This document shows positions 5,957 through 22,425 of a DNA stretch of 64,000 bases, one piece after another. Position numbers and translations under genes: made by a program. The notes beneath the pieces are model-generated. The model was not told the DNA's origin. It saw only the letters and a list, made by a program, of their open reading frames with translations, and did not search any database. The first letter of the stretch is position 1. Every line of letters begins with the position of its first letter. This DNA is from Nemertoderma westbladi (Eukaryota; Xenacoelomorpha; Nemertodermatida; Nemertodermatidae). The stretch lies in NCBI GenBank assembly GCA_032718475.1, contig JAUCBJ010006054.1, positions 1-64,000 of the forward strand, written 5' to 3'.

Positions 5957-6446
5957 AGTGCCATCAGCAAACATAGCTATGTACTAATGAACGCGCGATC
6001 AGCTCCAAATGTCAATGTACTAATAAACACGTACCATCAGCTCAAATAACAATGTACTAATAAACACGTACCATCAGCTCTAAATATCATGTATTAATAA
6101 ACACGTACCATCAGCTCCAAATATCATGTATTAATAAACACGTACCATCAGCTCCAAATAACAATGTACTAATAAACACGTACCATCAGCTCAAATAACA
6201 ATGTACTAATAAACACGTACCATCAGCTCCAAATAACAATGTACTAATAAACACGTACCATCAGCTCCAAATATCAATGTACTAATAAACACGTACCATC
6301 AGCTCCAAATATCATGTATTAATAAACACGTACCATCAGCTCCAAATGTCAATGTACTAATAAACACGTACCATCAGCTCCAAATATCAATGTACTAATA
6401 AACACGTACCATCAGCTCCAAATATAATGTATTAATAAACACGTAC

Positions 6447-9400
6447 CATCAGCTCTAAATATCAATGTACTAATAAACACGTGCCATCAGCTCCAAATAA
6501 CATGTATTAATAAACACGTACCATCAGCTCCAAATATCATGTATTAATAAACACGTACCATCAGCTCCAAATAACAATGTACTAATAAACACGTACCATC
6601 AGCTCCAAATAACAATGTACTAATAAACACGTACCATCAGCTCCAAATAACAATGTACTAATGAACACGTACCATCAGCTCCAAATAACAATGTACTAAT
6701 AAACACGTACCATCAGCTCCAAATATCAATGTACTAATAAACGTACCATCAGCTCCAAATAACAATGTACTAATAAACACGTACCATCAGCTCCAAATAA
6801 CAATGTACTAATAAACGTATCATCAGCTCCAAATAACAATGTACTAATAAACACGTACCATCAGCTCCAAATAGCAATGTACTAATAAACACGTACCATC
6901 AGCTCCAAATAACAATGTACTAATAAACACGTACCATCAGCTCCATATAACAATGTACTAATAAACACGTACCATCAGCTCCAAATAACAATGTACTAAT
7001 AAACACGTACCATCAGCTCCAAATAACAATGTACTAATAAACACGTACCATCAGCTCCAAATATCAATGTACTAATAAACGTACCATCAGCTCCAAATAA
7101 CAATGTACTAATAAACACGTACCATCAGCTCCAAATATCAATGTACTAATAAACGTACCATCAGCTCCAAATAACAATGTACTAATAAACACGTACCATC
7201 AGCTCAAAATAACAATGTACTAATAAACACGTACCATCAGCTCCAAATAACAATGTACTAATAAACACGTACCATCAGCTCCAAATAACAATGTACTAAT
7301 AAACACGTACCATCAGCTCCAAATAACAATGTACTAATAAACACGTACCATCAGCTCCAAATAACAATGTACTAATAAACACGTACCATCAGCTCCAAAT
7401 AACAATGTACTAATAAACACGTACCATCAGCTCCAAATATCAATGTACTAATAAACGTACCATCAGCTCCAAATAACAATGTACTAATAAACACGTACCA
7501 TCAGCTCCAAATAACAATGTACTAATAAACACGTACCATCAGCTCCAAATAACAATGTACTAATAAACACGTACCATCAGCTCCAAATAACAATGTACTA
7601 ATAAACACGTACCATCAGCTCCAAATAACAATGTACTAATAAACACGTACCATCAGCTCCAAATAACAATGTACTAATAAACACGTACCATCAGCTCCAA
7701 ATAACAATATACTAATAAACACGTACCATCAGCTCCAAATAACAATGTACTAATAAACACGTACCATCAGCTCCAAATAACAATGTACTAATAAAAGTAT
7801 CATCAGCTCCAAATAACAATGTACTAATAAACACGTACCATCAGCTCCAAATAACAATGTACTAATAAACACGTACCATCAGCTCCAAATATCAATGTAC
7901 TAATAAACGTACCATCAGCTCCAAATAACAATGTACTAATAAACACGTACCATCAGCTCTAAATATCAATGTACTAATAAACACGTGCCATCAGCTCCAA
8001 ATAACATGTATTAATAAACACGTACCATCAGCTCCAAATATCATGTATTAATAAACACGTACCATCAGCTCCAAATAACAATGTACTAATAAACACGTAC
8101 CATCAGCTCCAAATAACAATGTACTAATAAACACGTACCATCAGCTCCAAATAACAATGTACTAATGAACACGTACCATCAGCTCCAAATAACAATGTAC
8201 TAATAAACACGTACCATCAGCTCCAAATATCAATGTACTAATAAACGTACCATCAGCTCCAAATAACAATGTACTAATAAACACGTACCATCAGCTCCAA
8301 ATAACAATGTACTAATAAACGTATCATCAGCTCCAAATAACAATGTACTAATAAACACGTACCATCAGCTCCAAATAGCAATGTACTAATAAACACGTAC
8401 CATCAGCTCCAAATAACAATGTACTAATAAACACGTACCATCAGCTCCATATAACAATGTACTAATAAACACGTACCATCAGCTCCAAATAACAATGTAC
8501 TAATAAACACGTACCATCAGCTCCAAATAACAATGTACTAATAAACACGTACCATCAGCTCCAAATATCAATGTACTAATAAACGTACCATCAGCTCCAA
8601 ATAACAATGTACTAATAAACACGTACCATCAGCTCCAAATATCAATGTACTAATAAACGTACCATCAGCTCCAAATAACAATGTACTAATAAACACGTAC
8701 CATCAGCTCAAAATAACAATGTACTAATAAACACGTACCATCAGCTCCAAATAACAATGTACTAATAAACACGTACCATCAGCTCCAAATAACAATGTAC
8801 TAATAAACACGTACCATCAGCTCCAAATAACAATGTACTAATAAACACGTACCATCAGCTCCAAATAACAATGTACTAATAAACACGTACCATCAGCTCC
8901 AAATAACAATGTACTAATAAACACGTACCATCAGCTCCAAATATCAATGTACTAATAAACGTACCATCAGCTCCAAATAACAATGTACTAATAAACACGT
9001 ACCATCAGCTCCAAATAACAATGTACTAATAAACACGTACCATCAGCTCCAAATAACAATGTACTAATAAACACGTACCATCAGCTCCAAATAACAATGT
9101 ACTAATAAACACGTACCATCAGCTCCAAATAACAATGTACTAATAAACACGTACCATCAGCTCCAAATAACAATGTACTAATAAACACGTACCATCAGCT
9201 CCAAATAACAATATACTAATAAACACGTACCATCAGCTCCAAATAACAATGTACTAATAAACACGTACCATCAGCTCCAAATAACAATGTACTAATAAAA
9301 GTATCATCAGCTCCAAATAACAATGTACTAATAAACACGTACCATCAGCTCCAAATAACAATGTACTAATAAACACGTACCATCAGCTCCAAATATCAAT

Positions 9401-9454
9401 GTACTAATAAACGTACCATCAGCTCCAAATAACAATGTACTAATAAACACGTTC
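6447..9454 (+). repeat. Tandem 1,504-bp higher-order duplication
   Basis: Rare variants recur at exactly 1,504 bp: AGCTCTAAATATC (6451/7955), GTGCCATCAG (6481/7985), CTCCATATAAC (6941/8445) and ATAAAAGTAT (7791/9295). Copy 1 covers about 6447-7950 and copy 2 about 7951-9454. Every variant I compared is shared, so the duplication is recent. Confidence 0.85.
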
Positions 9455-12400
9455 CATCAGCTCCAAATAACAATGTACTAATAAACACGTACCATCAGCT
9501 CCAAATAACAATGTACTAATAAACGTACCATCAGCTCCAAATAACAATGTACTAATAAACACGTACCATCAGCTCCAAATATCATGTATTAATAAACACG
9601 TACCATCAGCTCCAAATAACAATGTACTAATAAACGTACCATCAGCTCCAAATAACATGTATTAATAAACACGTACCATCAGCTCCAAATATCAATGTAC
9701 TAATAAACGTACCATCAGCTCCAAATAACAATGTACTAATAAACACGTACCATCAGCTCCAAATATCAATGTACTAATAAAAGTATCATCAGCTCCAAAT
9801 AACAATGTATTAATAAACACGTACCATCAGCTCCAAATAACAATGTACTAATAAACACGTACCATCAGCTCCAAATAACAATGTACTAATAAACACGTAC
9901 CATCAGCTCAAATAACAATGTACTAATAAACGTACCATCAGCTCCAAATAACAATGTACTAATAAACGTACCATCAGCTCCAAATAACAATGTACTAATA
10001 AACACGTACCATCAGCTCCAAATATCAATGTACTAATAAAAGTATCATCAGCTCCAAATAACAATGTATTAATAAACACGTACCATCAGCTCCAAATATC
10101 AATGTACTAATAAACGTACCATCAGCTCCAAATAACATGTATTAATAAACACGTACCATCAGCTCCAAATATCAATGTACTAATAAACGTACCATCAGCT
10201 CCAAATATCATGTATTAATAAACACGTACCATCAGCTCCAAATAACAATGTACTAATAAACGTACCATCAGCTCCAAATAACAATGTACTAATAAACACG
10301 TACCATCAGCTCCAAATATCATGTATTAATAAACACGTACCATCAGCTCCAAATATCATGTATTAATAAACGTACCATCAGCTCCAAATATCAATGTACT
10401 AATAAACGTACCATCAGCTCCAAATAACAATGTACTAATAAACGTACCATCAGCTCCAAATATCATGTACTAATAAACACGTACCATCAGCTCCAAATAT
10501 CATGTATTAATAAACACGTACCATCAGCTCCAAATAACAATGTACTAATAAACGTACCATCAGCTCCAAATAACATGTATTAATAAACACGTACCATCAG
10601 CTCCAAATAACAATGTACTAATAAACACGTACCATCAGCTCCAAATAACATGTATTAATAAACACGTACCATCAGCTCCAAATAACAATGTACTAATAAA
10701 CGTACCATCAGCTCCAAATAACATGTATTAATAAACACGTACCATCAGCTCCAAATATCATGTATTAATAAACACGTACCATCAGCTCCAAATATCATGT
10801 ATTAATAAACACGTACCATCAGCTCCAAATATCATGTACTAATAAACACGTACCATCAGCTCCAAATATCATGTATTAATAAACACGTACCATCAGCTCC
10901 AAATATCATGTACTAATAAACACGTACCATCAGCTCCAAATAACAATGTACTAATAAACACGTACCATCAGCTCCAAATAACATGTATTAATAAACACGT
11001 ACCATCAGCTCCAAATAACAATGTACTAATAAACACGTACCATCAGCTCCAAATAACATGTATTAATAAACACGTACCATCAGCTCCAAATAACAATGTA
11101 CTAATAAACGTACCATCAGCTCCAAATAACATGTATTAATAAACACGTACCATCAGCTCCAAATATCATGTATTAATAAACACGTACCATCAGCTCCAAA
11201 TATCATGTATTAATAAACACGTACCATCAGCTCCAAATATCATGTACTAATAAACACGTACCATCAGCTCCAAATAACAATGTACTAATAAACGTACCAT
11301 CAGCTCCAAATATCATGTATTAATAAACACGTACCATCAGCTCCAAATAACAATGTACTAATAAACACGTACCATCAGCTCCAAATAACAATGTACTAAT
11401 AAACACGTACCATCAGCTCCAAATAACAATGTACTAATAAACACGTTCCATCAGCTCCAAATAACAATGTACTAATAAACACGTACCATCAGCTCCAAAT
11501 AACAATGTACTAATAAACGTACCATCAGCTCCAAATAACAATGTACTAATAAACGTACCATCAGCTCCAAATAACAATGTACTAATAAACACGTACCATC
11601 AGCTCCAAATAACAATGTACTAATAAACACGTACCATCAGCTCCAAATAACAATGTACTAATAAACACGTACCATCAGCTCCAAATAACAATGTACTAAT
11701 AAACGTACCATCAGCTCCAAATAACAATGTACTAATAAACGTACCATCAGCTCCAAATAACAATGTACTAATAAACACGTACCATCAGCTCCAAATAACA
11801 ATGTACTAATAAACACGTACCATCAGCTCCAAATAACAATGTACTAATAAACACGTACCATCAGCTCCAAATAACAATGTACTAATAAACACGTTCCATC
11901 AGCTCTAAATATCATGTATTAATAAACACGTACCATCAGCTCCAAATATCAATGTACTAATAAACGTACCATCAGCTCCAAATAACAATGTACTAATAAA
12001 CGTACCATCAGCTCCAAATAACATGTATTAATAAACACGTACCATCAGCTCCAAATATCATGTATTAATAAACACGTACCATCAGCTCCAAATAACAATG
12101 TACTAATAAACGTACCATCAGCTCCAAATAACATGTATTAATAAACACGTACCATCAGCTCCAAATATCATGTATTAATAAACACGTACCATCAGCTCCA
12201 AATAACAATGTACTAATAAACACGTACCATCAGCTCCAAATAACAATGTACTAATAAACACGTACCATCAGCTCCAAATAACAATGTACTAATAAACACG
12301 TACCATCAGCTCCAAATAACAATGTACTAATAAACACGTACCATCAGCTCCAAATAACAATGTACTAATAAACACGTACCATCAGCTCCAAATAACAATG

Positions 12401-15400
12401 TACTAATAAACACGTACCATCACCTCCAAATATCATGTATTAATAAACACGTACCATCAGCTCCAAATAACAATGTACTAATAAACACGTACCATCAGCT
12501 CCAAATAACAATGTACTAATAAACACGTACCATCAGCTCCAAATAACAATGTACTAATAAACACGTACCATCAGCTCCAAATAACAATGTACTAATAAAC
12601 ACGTACCATCAGCTCCAAATAACAATGTACTAATAAACGTACCATCAGCTCCAAATAACAATGTACTAATAAACGTACCATCAGCTCCAAATAACAATGT
12701 ACTAATAAACACGTACCATCAGCTCCAAATAACAATGTACTAATAAACACGTACCATCAGCTCCAAATAACAATGTACTAATAAACACGTACCATCAGCT
12801 CCAAATAACAATGTACTAATAAACACGTTCCATCAGCTCTAAATATCATGTATTAATAAACACGTACCATCAGCTCCAAATATCATGTATTAATAAACAC
12901 GTACCATCAGCTCCAAATATCATGTATTAATAAACACGTACCATCAGCTCCAAATATCATGTATTAATAAACACGTACCATCAGCTCCAAATATCATGTA
13001 TTAATAAACACGTACCATCAGCTCCAAATATCATGTATTAATAAACACGTACCATCAGCTCCAAATATCATGTATTAATAAACACGTACCATCAGCTCCA
13101 AATATCATGTATTAATAAACACGTACCATCAGCTCCAAATAACAATGTACTAATAAACACGTACCATCAGCTCCAAATAACAATGTACTAATAAACACGT
13201 ACCATCAGCTCCAAATAACAATGTACTAATAAACACGTACCATCAGCTCCAAATAACAATGTACTAATAAACGTACCATCAGCTCCAAATAACAATGTAC
13301 TAATAAACGTACCATCAGCTCCAAATAACAATGTACTAATAAACACGTACCATCAGCTCCAAATAACAATGTACTAATAAACACGTACCATCAGCTCCAA
13401 ATATCAATGTACTAATAAACGTACCATCAGCTCCAAATAACAATGTACTAATAAACGTACCATCAGCTCCAAATAACATGTATTAATAAACACGTACCAT
13501 CAGCTCCAAATATCATGTATTAATAAACACGTACCATCAGCTCCAAATAACAATGTACTAATAAACGTACCATCAGCTCCAAATAACATGTATTAATAAA
13601 CACGTACCATCAGCTCCAAATATCATGTATTAATAAACACGTACCATCAGCTCCAAATAACAATGTACTAATAAACACGTACCATCAGCTCCAAATAACA
13701 ATGTACTAATAAACACGTACCATCAGCTCCAAATAACAATGTACTAATAAACACGTACCATCAGCTCCAAATATCATGTATTAATAAACACGTACCATCA
13801 GCTCCAAATAACAATGTACTAATAAACACGTACCATCAGCTCCAAATAACAATGTACTAATAAACACGTACCATCAGCTCCAAATATCATGTATTAATAA
13901 ACACGTACCATCAGCTCCAAATAACAATGTACTAATAAACACGTACCATCAGCTCCAAATAACAATGTACTAATAAACGTACCATCAGCTCCAAATAACA
14001 ATGTACTAATAAACGTACCATCAGCTCCAAATATCATGTATTAATAAACACGTACCATCAGCTCCAAATAACAATGTACTAATAAACACGTACCATCAGC
14101 TCCAAATAACAATGTACTAATAAACGTACCATCAGCTCCAAATAACAATGTACTAATAAACACGTACCATCAGCTCCAAATAACAATGTACTAATAAACG
14201 TTCCATCAGCTCCAAATATCATGTATTAATAAACACGTTCCATCAGCTCCAAATAACAATGTACTATTAAACGTACCATCAGCTCCAAATATCAATGTAC
14301 AAATAAACACGTACCATCAGCTCCAAATAACAATGTACTAATAAACGTACCATCAGCTCCAAATAACAATGTACTAATAAACGTACCATCAGCTCCAAAT
14401 AACAATGTACTAATAAACGTACCATCAGCTCCAAATAACAATGTACTAATAAACACGTACCATCAGCTCCAAATATCATGTATTAATAAACACGTACCAT
14501 CAGCTCCAAATAACAATGTACTAATAAACACGTACCATCAGCTCCAAATAACAATGTACTAATAAACGTACCATCAGCTCCAAATAACATGTATTAATAA
14601 ACACGTACCATCAGCTCCAAATATCATGTATTAATAAACACGTACCATCAGCTCCAAATAACAATGTACTAATAAACACGTACCATCAGCTCCAAATAAC
14701 AATGTACTAATAAACGTACCATCAGCTCCAAATAACAATGTACTAATAAACGTACCATCAGCTCCAAATAACAATGTACTAATAAACGTACCATCAGCTC
14801 CAAATAACATGTACTAATAAACACGTACCATCAGCTCCAAATAACATGTATTAATAAACACGTACCATCAGCTCCAAATATCATGTATTAATAAACACGT
14901 ACCATCAGCTCCAAATAACAATGTACTAATAAACACGTACCATCAGCTCCAAATAACAAAGTACTAATAAACACGTACCATCAGCTCCAAATATCATGTA
15001 TTAATAAACGTACCATCAGCTCCAAATAACAATGTACTAATAAACACGTACCATCAGCTCCAAATATCATGTATTAATAAACACGTACCATCAGCTCCAA
15101 ATAACAATGTACTAATAAACACGTACCATCAGCTCCAAATAACAATATACTAATAAACACGTACCATCAGCTCCAAATAACAATGTACTAATAAACACGT
15201 ACCATCAGCTCCAAATAACAATGTACTAATAAACACGTACCATCAGCTCCAAATAACAATGTACTAATAAACACGTACCATCAGCTCCAAATAACAATGT
15301 ACTAATAAACACGTACCATCAGCTCCAAATAACAATGTACTAATAAACACGTACCATCAGCTCCAAATAACAATGTACTAATAAACACGTTCCATCAGCT

Positions 15401-18400
15401 CCAAATAACAATGTACTAATAAACACGTACCATCAGCTCCAAATAACAATGTACTAATAAACACGTACCATCAGCTCCAAATAACAATGTACTAATAAAC
15501 GTACCATCAGCTCCAAATAACAATGTACTAATAAACACGTACCATCAGCTCCAAATAACAATGTACTAATAAACACGTACCATCAGCTCCAAATAACAAT
15601 GTACTAATAAACGTACCATCAGCTCCAAATAACAATGTACTAATAAACACGTACCATCAGCTCCAAATAACAATGTACTAATAAACGTACCATCAGCTCC
15701 AAATAACAATGTACTAATAAACGTACCATCAGCTCCAAATATCATGTATTAATAAACGTACCATCAGCTCCAAATAACAATGTACTAATAAACACGTACC
15801 ATCAGCTCCAAATATCATGTATTAATAAACGTACCATCAGCTCCAAATAACAATGTACTAATAAACACGTACCATCAGCTCCAAATAACAATGTACTAAT
15901 AAACACGTACCATCAGCTCCAAATAACAATGTACTAATAAACACGTACCATCAGCTCCAAATAACAATGTACTAATAAACACGTACCATCAGCTCCAAAT
16001 AACAATGTACTAATAAACACGTACCATCAGCTCCAAATATCATGTATTAATAAACACGTACCATCAGCTCCAAATAACAATGTACTAATAAACGTACCAT
16101 CAGCTCCAAATAACAATGTACTAATAAACACGTTCCATCAGCTCCAAATATCATGTACTAATAAACACGTACCATCAGCTCCAAATAACAATGTACTAAT
16201 AAACACGTACCATCAGCTCCAAATAACAATGTACTAATAAACGTACCATCAGCTCCAAATAACAATGTACTAATAAACACGTACCATCAGCTCCAAATAT
16301 CAATGTACTAATAAACACGTACCATCAGCTCCAAATAACAATGTACTAATAAACGTACCATCAGCTCCAAATAACATGTATTAATAAACACGTACCATCA
16401 GCTCCAAATATCATGTATTAATAAACACGTACCATCAGCTCCAAATATCATGTATTAATAAATACGTACCATCAGCTCCAAATATCAATGTACTAATAAA
16501 CACGTACCATCAGCTCCAAATATCAATGTACTAATAAACACGTACCATCAGCTCCAAATATCAATGTACTAATAAACGTACCATCAGCTCCAAATAACAA
16601 TGTACTAATAAACGTACCATCAGCTCCAAATAACAATGTACTAATAAACGTACCATCAGCTCCAAATGTCAATGTACTAATAAACACGTACCATCAGCTC
16701 CAAATATCATGTATTAATAAACGTACCATCAGCTCCAAATATCATGTATTAATAAACACGTACCATCAGCTCCAAATATCATGTATTAATAAACACGTAC
16801 CATCAGCTCCAAATATCATGTATTAATAAACACGTACCATCAGCTCCAAATAACAATGTACTAATAAACGTACCATCAGCTCCAAATAACAATGTACTAA
16901 TAAACACGTACCATCAGCTCCAAATAACAATGTACTAATAAACACGTACCATCAGCTCCAAATAACAATGTACTAATAAACGTACCATCAGCTCCAAATA
17001 ACAATGTACTAATAAACACGTACCATCAGCTCCAAATAACAATGTACTAATAAACACGTACCATCAGCTCCAAATATCATGTATTAATAAACGTACCATC
17101 AGCTCCAAATATCATGTATTAATAAACACGTACCATCAGCTCCAAATATCATGTATTAATAAACACGTACCATCAGCTCCAAATATCATGTATTAATAAA
17201 CACGTACCATCAGCTCCAAATAACAATGTACTAATAAACGTACCATCAGCTCCAAATAACAATGTACTAATAAACACGTACCATCAGCTCCAAATAACAA
17301 TGTACTAATAAACACGTACCATCAGCTCCAAATAACAATGTACTAATAAACGTACCATCAGCTCCAAATAACAATGTACTAATAAACGTACCATCAGCTC
17401 CAAATAACAATGTACTAATAAACACGTACCATCAGCTCCAAATAACAATGTACTAATAAACACGTACCATCAGCTCCAAATAACAATGTACTAATAAACA
17501 CGTACCATCAGCTCCAAATAACAATGTACTAATAAACGTACCATCAGCTCCAAATAACAATGTACTAATAAACGTACCATCAGCTCCAAATAACATGTAT
17601 TAATAAACACGTACCATCAGCTCCAAATAACAATGTACTAATAAACGTACCATCAGCTCCAAATAACAATGTACTAATAAACACGTACCATCAGCTCCAA
17701 ATAACAATGTACTAATAAACACGTACCATCAGCTCCAAATATCATGTATTAATAAACACGTACCATCAGCTCCAAATAACAATGTACTAATAAACACGTA
17801 CCATCAGCTCCAAATAACAATGTACTAATAAACACGTACCATCAGCTCCAAATAACAATGTACTAATAAACACGTACCATCAGCTCCAAATATCATGTAT
17901 TAATAAACACGTACCATCAGCTCCAAATAACAATGTACTAATAAACACGTACCATCAGCTCCAAATAACAATGTACTAATAAACACGTACCATCAGCTCC
18001 AAATAACAATGTACTAATAAACACGTACCATCAGCTCCAAATATCATGTATTAATAAACACGTACCATCAGCTCCAAATAACAATGTACTAATAAACACG
18101 TACCATCAGCTCCAAATAACAATGTATTAATAAACACGTACCATCAGCTCCAAATATCAATGTACTAATAAACGTACCATCAGCTCCAAATAACAATGTA
18201 CTAATAAACACGTACCATCAGCTCCAAATATCAATGTACTAATAAAAGTATCATCAGCTCCAAATAACAATGTATTAATAAACACGTACCATCAGCTCCA
18301 AATAACAATGTACTAATAAACGTACCATCAGCTCCAAATAACATGTATTAATAAACACGTACCATCAGCTCCAAATATCAATGTACTAATAAACGTACCA

Positions 18401-21400
18401 TCAGCTCCAAATAACATGTATTAATAAACACGTACCATCAGCTCCAAATATCAATGTACTAATAAACGTACCATCAGCTCCAAATATCATGTATTAATAA
18501 ACACGTACCATCAGCTCCAAATAACAATGTACTAATAAACGTACCATCAGCTCCAAATAACAATGTACTAATAAACACGTACCATCAGCTCCAAATAACA
18601 ATGTACTAATAAACGTACCATCAGCTCCAAATAACAATGTACTAATAAACACGTACCATCAGCTCCAAATATCATTGTACTAATAAACACGTACCATCAG
18701 CTCCAAATAACAATGTACTAATAAACGTACCATCAGCTCCAAATAACATGTATTAATAAACACGTACCATCAGCTCCAAATAACAATGTACTAATAAACA
18801 CGTACCATCAGCTCCAAATATCATGTATTAATAAACACGTACCATCAGCTCCAAATAACAATGTACTAATAAACACGTACCATCAGCTCCAAATAACAAT
18901 GTACTAATAAACGTACCATCAGCTCCAAATAACAATGTACTAATAAACACGTACCATCAGCTCCAAATATCATTGTACTAATAAACACGTACCATCAGCT
19001 CCAAATAACAATGTACTAATAAACGTACCATCAGCTCCAAATAACATGTATTAATAAACACGTACCATCAGCTCCAAATAACAATGTACTAATAAACACG
19101 TACCATCAGCTCCAAATATCATGTATTAATAAACACGTACCATCAGCTCCAAATAACAATGTACTAATAAACACGTACCATCAGCTCCAAATATCAATGT
19201 ACTAATAAACGTACCATCAGCTCCAAATAACAATGTACTAATAAACACGTTCCATCAGCTCCAAATAACAATGTACTAATAAACACGTACCATCAGCTCC
19301 AAATAACAATGTACTAATAAACGTACCATCAGCTCCAAATAACAATGTACTAATAAACACGTACCATCAGCTCCAAATATCAATGTACTAATAAACACGT
19401 ACCATCAGCTCCAAATATCATGTATTAATAAACACGTACCATCAGCTCCAAATAACAATGTACTAATAAACGTACCATCAGCTCCAAATAACATGTATTA
19501 ATAAACACGTACCATCAGCTCCAAATAACAATGTACTAATAAACACGTACCATCAGCTCCAAATAACAATGTACTAATAAACGTACCATCAGCTCCAAAT
19601 AACAATGTACTAATAAACACGTACCATCAGCTCCAAATAACAATGTACTAATAAACACGTACCATCAGCTCCAAATAACAATGTACTAATAAACACGTAC
19701 CATCAGCTCCAAATAACAATGTACTAATAAACACGTACCATCAGCTCCAAATAACAATGTACTAATAAACACGTACCATCAGCTCCAAATAACAATGTAC
19801 TAATAAACACGTACCATCAGCTCCAAATAACAATGTACTAATAAACGTACCATCAGCTCCAAATAACAATGTACTAATAAACGTACCATCAGCTCCAAAT
19901 AACAATGTACTAATAAACACGTACCATCAGCTCCAAATAACAATGTACTAATAAACACGTACCATCAGCTCCAAATAACAATGTACTAATAAACACGTAC
20001 CATCAGCTCCAAATAACAATGTACTAATAAACGTACCATCAGCTCCAAATAACAATGTACTAATAAACGTACCATCAGCTCCAAATAACATGTATTAATA
20101 AACACGTACCATCAGCTCCAAATAACAATGTACTAATAAACGTACCATCAGCTCCAAATAACAATGTACTAATAAACACGTACCATCAGCTCCAAATAAC
20201 AATGTACTAATAAACACGTACCATCAGCTCCAAATATCATGTATTAATAAACACGTACCATCAGCTCCAAATAACAATGTACTAATAAACACGTACCATC
20301 ATCTCCAAATAACAATGTACTAATAAACACGTACCATCAGCTCCAAATAACAATGTACTAATAAACACGTACCATCAGCTCCAAATATCATGTATTAATA
20401 AACACGTACCATCAGCTCCAAATAACAATGTACTAATAAACACGTACCATCAGCTCCAAATAACAATGTACTAATAAACACGTACCATCAGCTCCAAATA
20501 ACAATGTACTAATAAACACGTACCATCAGCTCCAAATATCATGTATTAATAAACACGTACCATCAGCTCCAAATAACAATGTACTAATAAACACGTACCA
20601 TCAGCTCCAAATAACAATGTATTAATAAACACGTACCATCAGCTCCAAATATCAATGTACTAATAAACGTACCATCAGCTCCAAATAACAATGTACTAAT
20701 AAACACATACCATCAGCTCCAAATAACAATGTACTAATAAACACGTACCATCAGCTCCAAATAACAATGTACTAATAAACACGTACCATCAGCTCCAAAT
20801 ATCAATGTATTAATAAACATGTACCATCAGCTCCAAATATCAATGTATTAATAAACACGTACCATCAGCTCTAAATATCATGTATTAATAAACACGTACC
20901 ATCAGCTCCAAATATCATGTATTAATAAACACGTACCATCAGCTCCAAATATCATGTATTAATAAATACGCACCATCAGCTCCAAATATCATGTATTAAT
21001 AAACACGTACCATCAGCTCCAAATATCATGTATTAATAAACACGTACCATCAGCTCCAAATAACAATGTACTAATAAACACGTACCATCAGCTCCAAATA
21101 ACAATGTACTAATAAACACGTACCATCAGCTCCAAATAACAATGTACTAATAAACACGTACCATCAGCTCCAAATAACAATGTACTAATAAACACGTACC
21201 ATCAGCTCCAAATAACAATATACTAATAAACACGTACCATCAGCTCCAAATAACAATGTACTAATAAACACGTACCATCAGCTCCAAATAACAATGTACT
21301 AATAAAAGTATCATCAGCTCCAAATAACAATGTACTAATAAACACGTACCATCAGCTCCAAATAACAATGTACTAATAAACACGTACCATCAGCTCCAAA

Positions 21401-22425
21401 TATCAATGTACTAATAAACGTACCATCAGCTCCAAATAACAATGTACTAATAAACACGTTCCATCAGCTCCAAATAACAATGTACTAATAAACACGTACC
21501 ATCAGCTCAAATAACAATGTACTAATAAACATGTACCATCAGCTCCAAATATCAATGTACTAATAAACACGTACCATCAGCTCCAAATAACAATGTACTA
21601 ATAAACGTACCATCAGCTCCAAATAACAATGTACTAATAAACACGTACCATCAGCTCCAAATATCATGTATTAATAAACACGTACCATCAGCTCCAAATA
21701 TCAATGTACTAATAAACACGTACCATCAGCTCCAAATAACAATGTACTAATAAACACGTACCATCAGCTCCAAATATCAATGTACTAATAAACACGTACC
21801 ATCAGCTCCAAATAACAATGTACTAATAAACACGTACCATCAGCTCCAAATATCAATGTACTAATAAACGTACCATCAGCTCCAAATAACAATGTACAAT
21901 TAAACACGTACCATCAGCTCCAAATAACAATGTACTAATAAACGTACCATCAGCTCCAAATAACAATGTACTAATAAACACGTACCATCAGCTCCAAATA
22001 TCATGTATTAATAAACACGTACCATCAGCTCCAAATAACAATGTACTAATAAACACGTACCATCAGCTCCAAATATCAATGTACTAATAAACACGTACCA
22101 TCAGCTCCAAATAACAATGTACTAATAAACGTACCATCAGCTCCAAATAACAATGTACTAATAAACACGTACCATCAGCTCCAAATATCATGTATTAATA
22201 AACACGTACCATCAGCTCCAAATATCATGTATTAATAAACACGTACCATCAGCTCCAAATATCATGTATTAATAAACACGTACCATCAGCTCCAAATATC
22301 ATGTATTAATAAACACGTACCATCAGCTCCAAATAACAATGTACTAATAAACACGTACCATCAGCTCCAAATATCAATGTACTAATAAACGTACCATCAG
22401 CTCCAAATAACAATGTACTAATAAA

